Source: Rhodothermales bacterium (GTDB lineage Bacteria; Bacteroidota; Rhodothermia; Rhodothermales; JAHQVL01). From it: a stretch of 64,000 bases of DNA. The translations under genes were made by a program, and so were the position numbers. Shown here in pieces: positions 26,794 to 33,695 of the stretch (position 1 is the first letter of the stretch; every line of letters starts with the position of its first letter). A model generated the notes under the pieces. The model saw nothing but the letters and a program-made list of their open reading frames with translations, searched no databases and had not been told where the DNA came from. The DNA lies in the NCBI GenBank assembly GCA_041391505.1, contig JAWKNW010000007.1, positions 160,166-224,165 of the forward strand, given 5' to 3'.

Positions 26794-27636
26794 TCATGCG
26801 GGCGAGGAGGAGGTGCTCGCGAGCGCCGGTCTGCCGGCCGGCATGGCGCGCGGTTCGTTGAGCAGGGGGTGGAGGGAGAGCGAATCGACGCTGAACACGA
26901 GGTCGAGCAGCCATCCGGGATAGGGCACGGGCGCGGGGTACGCGTGCGCGGCGCGGCGATGGCCTTGAGGAATCGCTGTAAAGGATGTCCACCCCGTATG
27001 GAGGGCCGCCCATCCCTCAACTTCGTGTGGCAGCCCCGCCAGGAGCCGCTCGAACGTCCCCGAGGCGGCTTCCGGCGCGAACACCGCCGGGCACAACGCG
27101 CCGGCAAACGAAAGGGCTACCCGCCCTCGATCGCTATCGATGCGCGCCGACGCGATGGCGGGCGCGGCGTCGTCCCAGGCCGGTACGATATCGCTCAGGG
27201 CAGACAGCTTCCAGACGGCGACGAACCGGCTCTGTTCGAGCTCACCGGCGAGCCACGGCAGCACCGCCTGTTCGATGCGCTCCCGCCAGCGATTCAGGGG
27301 AATGGGCAGCAGCGGCATCCAGCACGTCGGGGAGGACGGCGAAAACGGGATCGGGTGATGGAGCACCTGCGGGAAAAAGCCGGCCCGGTGCAGGGTCTGC
27401 GTCGCGGGCTCCTGGGGCGACGAGGTGCCGGCGAGCAGCGCGCAGAGGGCGCCTTCCAGACGCAACCGGTCGATAAGCCCGGCGAGGGCCGCGATGCCGG
27501 CGGGCTCCACCGCCACCAGCGCTGAAAAATCAAAGCTGAAACGATCCGACCGGATCTCGAGGCGATCGGAAAGGACCTGCCCGACCACGCTGTAGATGGT
27601 GCGGGCACTGAGGTAGGAGGGAAGGACGACGCGCAT
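26794..27636 (-). CDS. Hypothetical protein with a STAS-like N-terminal region
   Basis: The 280-residue product has no signal peptide or membrane segment. Its first about 95 residues (FSFDFSALVAVEPAGIAALAGLIDRLRLEGALCALLAG) follow the strand-helix pattern of STAS domains, which bind anti-sigma or transport partners, though the conserved phosphorylatable Ser is not obvious (VEPAGI in its place). The rest has no motif I recognise and ends in a Pro/Ser/Ala-rich tail. It lies alone between the zinc-ribbon gene and the tRNA cluster. The STAS idea is tentative. Confidence 0.5.
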   Translation of the reverse strand: MRVVLPSYLSARTIYSVVGQVLSDRLEIRSDRFSFDFSALVAVEPAGIAALAGLIDRLRLEGALCALLAGTSSPQEPATQTLHRAGFFPQVLHHPIPFSPSSPTCWMPLLPIPLNRWRERIEQAVLPWLAGELEQSRFVAVWKLSALSDIVPAWDDAAPAIASARIDSDRGRVALSFAGALCPAVFAPEAASGTFERLLAGLPHEVEGWAALHTGWTSFTAIPQGHRRAAHAYPAPVPYPGWLLDLVFSVDSLSLHPLLNEPRAMPAGRPALASTSSSPA

Positions 27637-27727
27637 GAACCGGTCCGGTTGAACGAGAGAAGGGATTCATCCTTACTAGACACGTTCACGCCGGCCGGCG
27701 TACCCTGCAACAGCGCGGGCAGCGCAC

Positions 27728-27755
27728 AAAAAAAGGGGCATCGTATGGATGCCCC
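27728..27755 (-). terminator. Rho-independent terminator of the tRNA cluster
   Basis: Read on the minus strand, GGGGCATC (27755-27748) pairs with GATGCCCC (27742-27735) around a 5-base loop and runs into seven T residues (27734-27728). It lies 7 bases after tRNA-Cys. Confidence 0.85.
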
Positions 27756-27761
27756 TTCGGG

Positions 27762-27832
27762 AGGTGACGGGCGGATTCGAACCGCCGTAGAAGGTTTTGC
27801 AGACCTTTGCCTAGCCCCTCGGCCACGTCACC
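27762..27832 (-). tRNA. tRNA-Cys (anticodon GCA)
   Basis: The acceptor GGTGACG (27832-27826) pairs with CGTCACC; the anticodon loop reads CTGCAAA and the T arm GGCGG-TTCGAAT-CCGCC. The discriminator is U as expected for Cys, and CCA is not encoded. It is the last tRNA before the terminator. Confidence 0.95.
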
Positions 27833-27883
27833 GTAGGTTACCTTGAGCTCGATTATGTGCGTTGGAGCCTGCCGGGACCAACC

Positions 27884-27960
27884 TGGCACGCCCGGCAGGG
27901 CTCGAACCTGCAACCTGCGGATTAGAAGTCCGCTGCTCTATCCAGTTGAGCTACGGGCGC
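27884..27960 (-). tRNA. tRNA-Arg (anticodon UCU)
   Basis: The acceptor GCGCCCG pairs with CGGGCGT, the anticodon stem-loop is CGGAC-TTCTAA-TCCG with anticodon TCT, and the T arm is GCAGG-TTCGAGC-CCTGC. The 3' discriminator G is followed by an encoded CCA (27886-27884), unlike the other tRNAs in the window. Confidence 0.94.
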
Positions 27961-27986
27961 AAGGGTTCAAACGAAACAAAGCAATG

Positions 27987-28060
27987 TCGGGGCGGCAGGA
28001 TTCGAACCTGCGACCCTCTGCTCCCAAAGCAGATGCGCTACCGGGCTGCGCCACGCCCCG
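27987..28060 (-). tRNA. tRNA-Pro (anticodon UGG)
   Basis: The acceptor CGGGGCG pairs with CGCCCCG; the anticodon stem CTGCT/AGCAG holds the loop TTTGGGA with anticodon TGG; the T arm is GCAGG-TTCGAAT-CCTGC. CCA is not encoded. It starts 20 bases after the small DUF4295-like gene, so it is probably cut from the same transcript. Confidence 0.95.
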
Positions 28061-28080
28061 AACGGCGAACCGGACGAACG

Positions 28081-28260
28081 TTAGATGTTTGCCTTCGCCG
28101 CGCTGAGTTCGTTCTGAAGATCATCCAGGTTGATCATCTTCTGAACAAAGCGGTACTGGCCATTATCCTTCTTGTCGGCAGAAACGATCTTGGCCATCTT
28201 GATCACGTTCTTGTTCTTGCCGCGGTCCGTTCTCTGGTTCTTACTGACTTTCTTAGCCAT
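28081..28260 (-). CDS. DUF4295-like small basic protein of the L28-L33 operon
   Basis: A 59-residue protein, too short for routine ORF lists: MAKKVSKNQRTDRGKNKNVI, then MAKIVSADKKDNGQYRFVQK and a short helical end. In Bacteroidota the order rpmB-rpmG-DUF4295 is conserved, and the NGQYRFVQKM segment fits that family. The basic, Lys-rich character suggests a ribosome-associated protein, which is inference. It lies 110 bases after rpmG and just before tRNA-Pro. Confidence 0.75.
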   Translation of the reverse strand: MAKKVSKNQRTDRGKNKNVIKMAKIVSADKKDNGQYRFVQKMINLDDLQNELSAAKANI

Positions 28261-28370
28261 AGCGTCACCTCGTGAAGCTGCTAGAACGCAAGAGCCGGCA
28301 GAAGCGAGACGCTTTGCCGGATGCGCAGGTTAATCGGTACTGAAGCAAGGTCCGGCAAACGCCGGCCCGC

Positions 28371-28541
28371 TTATTTGATTTCCTTGTGGATGGTGTACTT
28401 GCGAAGCGTCGGATTGTACTTCTTCAACTCCATGCGACCGGGCGTATTGCGACGGTTCTTGATGGTGGAGTAGCGAGAGGTGCCGGGCGCTTCGGTGCAC
28501 TCCAAGATCACCTTGATCCGGTTTTCTTTTCCTTTTGCCAT
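28371..28541 (-). CDS. rpmG: 50S ribosomal protein L33
   Basis: L33 (bL33) is a small protein near the E site of the large subunit. The 56-residue product starts MAKGKENRIKVILECTEAPG and continues with RYSTIKNRRNTPGRMELKKY, then NPTLRKYTIHKEIK, the usual family pattern. Only one Cys (Cys15) is present, so this is the zinc-free (C-minus) form. It lies 50 bases downstream of rpmB on the same strand. Confidence 0.93.
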   Translation of the reverse strand: MAKGKENRIKVILECTEAPGTSRYSTIKNRRNTPGRMELKKYNPTLRKYTIHKEIK

Positions 28542-28591
28542 TTCAGTATAGCAGAGCTAACAGGTAAAGTTAGGCGTGGACGTACCGGCGA

Positions 28592-28828
28592 TCAAACGCG
28601 GACGCCTTGCGCGCGCGCTTCCTTCAGCACCGCGGCAATGCCATTCTTGTTGATCGTCTTGATCGTCTGAGCCGAGACCCGGAGCGTTATCCAACGCTTT
28701 TCCTCGGGAATGTAAAACCGCTTTTTCTGCAAGTTCACGTTAAAACGCCGGCGAACCTTGTTGTTCGCGTGCGAAACGTGATTTCCCGTCATCGGGCCTT
28801 TTCCGGTGATCTGGTCTTTCCGTGCCAT
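28592..28828 (-). CDS. rpmB: 50S ribosomal protein L28
   Basis: L28 (bL28) joins late in large-subunit assembly. The 78-residue product starts MARKDQITGKGPMTGNHVSHANNKVRRRFNVNLQKKRFY, the family signature, with ITLRVSAQTIKTINKNGI near the end. It opens the rpmB-rpmG-DUF4295-tRNA string, which ends at the terminator near 27.73 kb. Confidence 0.96.
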   Translation of the reverse strand: MARKDQITGKGPMTGNHVSHANNKVRRRFNVNLQKKRFYIPEEKRWITLRVSAQTIKTINKNGIAAVLKEARAQGVRV

Positions 28829-28923
28829 GGTCTGGCCTTCTGAGCACTGTGTGAGTATATCGGACAGAAGGGCTTAAAATATGCACCCTGTGGAAAAGTT
28901 TCGGCTTTGCTGAACCTTTGCGA

Positions 28924-30258
28924 TTAATCGCCGATTCGAACCGCGTCCGCCGGCTCGATCGAGGCCGCGCGCACCGAGGGGTAGATGGCGGCGGCGATAC
29001 ACAGCCCCAGCGCCACCACCACGATGAGCCCGATATCGAACCCGCGGATCGCGATGGGATACGCGTCCAGGATGAACGATTCGGCCTCGGCCATGGGCAC
29101 GATATCGAAATAGAGCTGGGCCAGCGCGAGCCCAAGCCCGAACACCAGCCCGACGCCCGTGCCGATCGCTCCGATCAGGGCCCCTTCCAGAAGGAAAATG
29201 CGCAACACGTTCCGCGCTGACACCCCCATGGCCTTGAGGACGCCGATGTCGTGGCGTTTTTCGATCACCACCATGGTCAGCGAGCCCACGATGTTGAAGG
29301 CGGCCACGATGACGATGAGGAACAGCACGAGGGAGGCGCCCCACTTCTCCAGTTCCATCACCTCGTACAGCGATTTTTTGAGGTCGTACCAGGTCATCAC
29401 CTCGACGCGCGACGTATCGAGGCGGGCGATCAGCTGTTCCTTGACCTCCGCCGCGCGGTCGAGGTCGTCCAGGCGCAGTTCGATGCCCGAGACGGTGCCG
29501 TTCATCCTGAACAGGCGCTGCGCCTCGGCGAGGCCGATGAAGACGTGGGTTTCATCGTACACCGGTTCCATTTCATAAAGTCCGCGCACCTCGAACGGGC
29601 TGAACGGCATGGCGCCCAGAAGTTGCGTCATCATCCGCTCGATGCCGGAGGCGGTGAGCAGATACACGCTGGTGCCGCGTTCGTCGCCGCTGGACGGCAA
29701 GCCTTCCGCCTTCGCCGGCGGGTAGGCGTTGAGCGCCTGCCCGAGATTCCTCCCCAGCACGATGCCGGCGCGGCCCGCGCGGCGTTCCAGATCGAACGTA
29801 CCCAGGGTCGTCTTCTCGACGACGTCGGAGACCTTGCCGGCCGATTCCGTGTCCATCCCGCGAACGATCACGACGCGGTTCATCTCGCCGATGCCGTCGA
29901 TCACGAGCAGCGCCTTGCCCTGCACGTAGGCCGCGGCGGACTCCACGTGCGGCACGGTCAGCGCCACATCCATCAGCGAGTCGGGAACGAGCGATTCAGC
30001 CGAATCCGTCGCCACGATGCGCACATGCGGGTCGAGCCCGACGAGGAGGCCGCGCACCACGTCCGAAAAACCGTTCATCACGGAGAGGACGATGATGAGC
30101 GCCGCCACGCCCAGCGCGACACCGAACACGGAAATGCCGGTGATGATCGAAATGAGGGTGATGCGCCGCGGACTGAACAGGTAGCGACGCGCGATGAGCA
30201 GGCGGTAATCCAAGACGTCGTACGGTGGCCGGCGCGGGTAGAAGCATCGAGGCTGCAT
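28924..30258 (-). CDS. LolC/LolE-type ABC transporter permease (FtsX fold)
   Basis: LolC/E permeases lift lipoproteins out of the inner membrane for transfer to LolA. The 444-residue product has the N-terminal pattern DYRLLIARRYLFSPRRITLISIITGISVFGVALGVAALIIVLSVMNGF, a periplasmic domain of about 200 residues (about 65-270), and three C-terminal membrane segments in the FtsX domain with GILKAMGVSARNVLRIFLLEGALIGAIGTGVGLVFG. No LolD-like ATPase gene lies beside it. It starts 86 bases from the divergent outer-membrane protein gene. Confidence 0.85.
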   Translation of the reverse strand: MQPRCFYPRRPPYDVLDYRLLIARRYLFSPRRITLISIITGISVFGVALGVAALIIVLSVMNGFSDVVRGLLVGLDPHVRIVATDSAESLVPDSLMDVALTVPHVESAAAYVQGKALLVIDGIGEMNRVVIVRGMDTESAGKVSDVVEKTTLGTFDLERRAGRAGIVLGRNLGQALNAYPPAKAEGLPSSGDERGTSVYLLTASGIERMMTQLLGAMPFSPFEVRGLYEMEPVYDETHVFIGLAEAQRLFRMNGTVSGIELRLDDLDRAAEVKEQLIARLDTSRVEVMTWYDLKKSLYEVMELEKWGASLVLFLIVIVAAFNIVGSLTMVVIEKRHDIGVLKAMGVSARNVLRIFLLEGALIGAIGTGVGLVFGLGLALAQLYFDIVPMAEAESFILDAYPIAIRGFDIGLIVVVALGLCIAAAIYPSVRAASIEPADAVRIGD

Positions 30259-30343
30259 GGGGCAGCCGCCGGCGGCTGTGCCGGCGCTGGATACAGAACA
30301 AAGCTCACCGCCTCAAGTTCTCAGCAGACGCATCTGCCACGCC

Positions 30344-31036
30344 ATGACCCGTTTCGCCCCATACCTCCTCGCCGCCTCGTTCTGGCTCGTCGGCGACATC
30401 CGCGCCCAGGACGCCGGCGACGCCGACTCTCTGGCCTACCGGTATGGCTCCGGGGCCGGCTTCGAGGTGCTCATCACGAACAGCGGCTTCGGGCTCGGGG
30501 CCTATGTCAACGGGGCCGTGGGATCCCGCACCTCGCTGGCGCTCGAAATGAACATTGGGTCCGAAAAGAGCGAGCGCGAAGTCCGTTTCCTGGGCGTCGG
30601 GCAGAACTTCATCCCGGACAAAGCCAACTACTTCCTCCGCGTGCCGGTCCGCCTCGGCATCCAGCGGCGCCTCTGGAAGGAGTACATCGAAGACAATTTC
30701 AGGCCCTACGCGCAGCTCGCCCTGGGCCCGACGCTGGGGTGGGAGTATCCCTATTTCGATGACGACAACGAGAACGGCACGTACGACGAAGGGGAGCGCC
30801 GATACGAAGGGTTCGGGTCGTTGCTCAAAGGCAACGTGCGGTTTGGATTCGGGGGCATGATCGGGCTCGGGGCGCACTTCGGAGAGAACCGGCGCGTCTC
30901 GCAGGGCATGCGGATCGGCTACAGCTTCAACTACTTCTTCGACCCCATCCAGCTGCTCGAGATCGACGACGCCACGCCGCCGGCGCGGTTCTTCGGCACC
31001 CCGTCGATCAGCATCACGTTCGGGCGCCTGTTCTGA
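30344..31036 (+). CDS. Outer-membrane beta-barrel-like protein
   Basis: The 230-residue product has a signal peptide (MTRFAPYLLAASFWLVGDIRAQ) and then alternating strands rich in Gly and aromatic residues (GFGLGAYVNGAVGSRTSLALEMNIGSEKSEREVRFLGVGQNF, YFLRVPVRLGIQRRL), ending in a strand with C-terminal Phe (ISITFGRLF). This layout fits an eight- to ten-stranded outer-membrane barrel. A DDDNENGTYDEGE loop could bind calcium. It converges on ychF with a 6-base gap. No specific family is recognised. Confidence 0.68.
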   Translation: MTRFAPYLLAASFWLVGDIRAQDAGDADSLAYRYGSGAGFEVLITNSGFGLGAYVNGAVGSRTSLALEMNIGSEKSEREVRFLGVGQNFIPDKANYFLRVPVRLGIQRRLWKEYIEDNFRPYAQLALGPTLGWEYPYFDDDNENGTYDEGERRYEGFGSLLKGNVRFGFGGMIGLGAHFGENRRVSQGMRIGYSFNYFFDPIQLLEIDDATPPARFFGTPSISITFGRLF

Positions 31037-31042
31037 AGCGGG

Positions 31043-32137
31043 TCAGACGTTGAATCGGAAAAGCATCACGTCGCCGTCGTCGACCACATACTCCTTGCCT
31101 TCCGACCGCATGAGGCCGGCCTCGCGCGCTGCCGATTCCGAACCGAGGGACACGTAGTCGGCATACTTGATGGTCTCCGCCCGGATAAAGCCGCGCTCGA
31201 AATCGGTGTGGATGACGCCGGCGGCTTGCGGTGCGCGGGTGCCCACCGGGATCGTCCAGGCGCGGGCTTCCTTGGGGCCGGCGGTGAAGTAGGTGATCAG
31301 GCCGAGGAGTGCGTAGGCGGCGTGGACGAGGCGATCCAGGCCGGCTTCCTCCAGCCCCATGTCGCTGAGAAACGCGCCGCGCTCCGCCGGATCCAGCTCG
31401 CCGAGCTGCGCCTCGAGTTCGGCGCAAACCACGATGACGCCGGCCTTTTCGGTCTCCGCGATACCCCGCAGGGCATCCACGTACGCGTTTCCATCCGGCA
31501 GGTCGTCTTCCTTCACGTTGCCGACGAACAGGATGGGCTTGTTGGTGAGGAGGAAGAGGGATTTCATCCACTCCTGCTCTTCTTTTTTCACCTCGAAGCT
31601 GCGCGCCGGCAGCGGCGTCTCGAGGTGGGTCATGAGCCGCTCGTAGAAGCCGAGTTCGGCCAGAGCCTTTTTGTCGCCCGTCTTCCCCATCTTGCGCGTG
31701 CGGTCGATCCGCTTTTCCATCGCCTCCATATCCTTCAGGAGGAGTTCGGTATGGATGATCTCCACGTCGCGCGCGGGGTCGACGCTGCCTTCGACGTGCG
31801 TCACGTTTTCATCGTCGAAGCAGCGAACGACGTGCACGATGGCGTCTACCTCGCGGATGTGCGCCAGGAACTGATTGCCCAGGCCTTCGCCCTTGGAGGC
31901 GCCGGCGACGAGGCCGGCGATATCCACGAATTCGATCGCCGCGGGGATGATCTTCGCCGATCCGGCGACTTCGGCCAGCCGGGTCAACCGCATGTCCGGC
32001 ACCGCCACGACGCCGACGTTGGGTTCGATGGTGCAGAACGGGTAGTTGGCCGACTCGGCGCCGGCATTGCTCAGCGCGTTGAACAGGGTGGATTTACCGA
32101 CATTCGGAAGACCGACGATGCCGCAGCGAAGAGCCAT
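31043..32137 (-). CDS. ychF: Redox-regulated ATPase YchF (Obg family)
   Basis: YchF/OLA1 is a universal P-loop protein of the Obg family that hydrolyses ATP and binds ribosomes. The 364-residue product starts MALRCGIVGLPNVGKSTLFNALSNAGAESANYPFCTIEPNVGVV, with G1 (GLPNVGKST), DIAGLVAGASKGEGLGNQFLAHIREVDAIVHVVRCF (G3) and NVKEDD in place of the usual NKxD, which fits ATP preference. The C-terminal TGS domain is LITYFTAGPKEARAWTI ... GVIHTDFERGFIRAETI. The upstream in-frame start at 32218 adds unrelated residues and was rejected. Confidence 0.95.
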   Translation of the reverse strand: MALRCGIVGLPNVGKSTLFNALSNAGAESANYPFCTIEPNVGVVAVPDMRLTRLAEVAGSAKIIPAAIEFVDIAGLVAGASKGEGLGNQFLAHIREVDAIVHVVRCFDDENVTHVEGSVDPARDVEIIHTELLLKDMEAMEKRIDRTRKMGKTGDKKALAELGFYERLMTHLETPLPARSFEVKKEEQEWMKSLFLLTNKPILFVGNVKEDDLPDGNAYVDALRGIAETEKAGVIVVCAELEAQLGELDPAERGAFLSDMGLEEAGLDRLVHAAYALLGLITYFTAGPKEARAWTIPVGTRAPQAAGVIHTDFERGFIRAETIKYADYVSLGSESAAREAGLMRSEGKEYVVDDGDVMLFRFNV

Positions 32138-32234
32138 GTACGTGCACGTTGCGAAAGTGAGGGAGAGACGCCAGGAAAAACAAGCGCAAGAAATGGCAGG
32201 GCGTCCCGAATGTTCCATCGGGCGCGGCGCGCGA

Positions 32235-32897
32235 TCAACCGATGTAGTTTACCAGCACGAATTCGCGTTGAGGCAGCCGCACGGCGCAGAGACGGCCCAT
32301 CCCCGGGTACATGTAGTAGACGCAACCGGTATCGATGCTGATCAGTTGCTGGTGGTTGATGGGCTCGGGATGCGGGGTGTGGCCGCAGACCACGGCCTTC
32401 TCCCATGCAAGGAAGCGGGCCGAAAAATGGGATCGATCCCAGAGGAAGGTTTTCTCCGAGGGGTGCCGCAGGTTTTCGGCCACACTGAGATGCGGCTGAA
32501 GGCCGGCATGGACGAAGAAAAAGTCCGGGGTGTCGAGATAGAGCTTCGTGTTTCGAATAAAGGTGAGATGCGATTCGGGAAGCTCATCGCGTCCGGAGCC
32601 GCCCACGTAGCTTTTCATGGTCTGGCGGCCGCCGTTCAGGTACCAGACCTCATCGTCGTGCCGGTTGCCATCGAAATGGTTGAGGAGAAACACCTCGTGG
32701 TTGCCGCGCAGGAAGGTGCACGTGTGGGTTTGATCGAGTTCCAGGAGGCGATCGATAACCCCACGGGTATCCGGACCCCGATCGATGTAGTCCCCAATAA
32801 AAACAAGATGGTCGTCTTCCCTGGGGCTGAGTTGTTCGAGTAGCGCGTCGAGGGTTTTGGCGCACCCGTGAATATCCCCGATCGCGATGAGGCCCAT
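32235..32897 (-). CDS. PPP-family serine/threonine protein phosphatase
   Basis: A metallophosphoesterase of the bacterial PrpA/PrpB or lambda-phosphatase group. The 220-residue product has the full metal-site set: GDIHGCAKTLDALL (GDxHG), GDYIDRGPDTRGVID (GDxxDRG), RGNHE (GNHE) and further His ligands in VHAGL and CGHTPH. It likely removes phosphate from protein Ser/Thr or acts on small molecules; the substrate is not evident. It lies between ychF and nusB. Confidence 0.9.
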   Translation of the reverse strand: MGLIAIGDIHGCAKTLDALLEQLSPREDDHLVFIGDYIDRGPDTRGVIDRLLELDQTHTCTFLRGNHEVFLLNHFDGNRHDDEVWYLNGGRQTMKSYVGGSGRDELPESHLTFIRNTKLYLDTPDFFFVHAGLQPHLSVAENLRHPSEKTFLWDRSHFSARFLAWEKAVVCGHTPHPEPINHQQLISIDTGCVYYMYPGMGRLCAVRLPQREFVLVNYIG

Positions 32898-32962
32898 TTA
32901 TACGATGAAGATCTTTTACTTTGGTGATGGAGCCGCTCCGGTGATGCCGGCGATGCGGGGAA

Positions 32963-33442
32963 TCAAGAAACGATGCGGCTCTGGATGGTATCCATACCCA
33001 CCAGCCCGCGCCCCGATTTTTTCAGTTTTCCTTCCTTTTGCAAGTCAAGCAGCACCGCGTCCAGTATGCCATTGATAAACTTTCCGCTGCGCGATGTGCT
33101 GTATTTCTTCGCCACCTCGATCGCCTCGTTGATCGAGACCTTGGGAGGGATGTCCTCGAACGAGAGGAATTCACAGATCGCCATGACCAGGAGCAACCGA
33201 TCGATCAGCGCGATGCGCGAGATCTCCCAGTTCTGCGTGTGATTCGCGATGATCTCGTCGGCGATGTCAAAATAGTCCAGCGACCTGAGGAAAAGATTCG
33301 TAGCGAACTTGAGGTTCGCTTCGTTCTCGGCCAGATCGGGCTTCAGCACCGTATTGATGCAGTGTTGGGGATCTCCGCCTGCCAGCTTGAAGGCGTATAA
33401 CGCCTGCATGACACGCTCTCTCACAATACGTCGGCTGCTCAT
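32963..33442 (-). CDS. nusB: Transcription antitermination factor NusB
   Basis: NusB with NusE (S10) binds boxA RNA and supports rRNA antitermination. The 159-residue product starts MSSRRIVRERVMQALYAFKLAGG (family RRxxRExxxQxLY pattern) and has the C-terminal ALIDRLLLVMAICEFLSFEDIPPKVSINEAIEVAKKYSTSRSGKFINGILDAV, a strong family signature. It is divergent from comEC, with about 250 bases between the starts. Confidence 0.94.
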   Translation of the reverse strand: MSSRRIVRERVMQALYAFKLAGGDPQHCINTVLKPDLAENEANLKFATNLFLRSLDYFDIADEIIANHTQNWEISRIALIDRLLLVMAICEFLSFEDIPPKVSINEAIEVAKKYSTSRSGKFINGILDAVLLDLQKEGKLKKSGRGLVGMDTIQSRIVS

Positions 33443-33695
33443 ACCGCGTCACATCAACCTGAAAAATTGTGATGGATGCTTACCTGCACCGTGCCACGAA
33501 GCACGACTCGACCGGGAGGTGGAGGCCGTAAACTAAACCGGTGTTTACAATTCATCAATGCCGGAATGGTTCTCTTTAGGCGGGGGGATTTCACCCCATG
33601 TTCTAAAATAAATGAACCACACGTATGCGCCATGGGGCCCGGAGGGTACGCCGGCAGGGCACGATGTGTCTAGATGGGAAAACGCGCTCCCATCC

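Noticed and set aside
28885..28895. Single DnaA-box-like site TGTGGAAAA upstream of rpmB
   Set aside because: One isolated near-match in GC-rich DNA is expected by chance; there is no cluster and no AT-rich tract.
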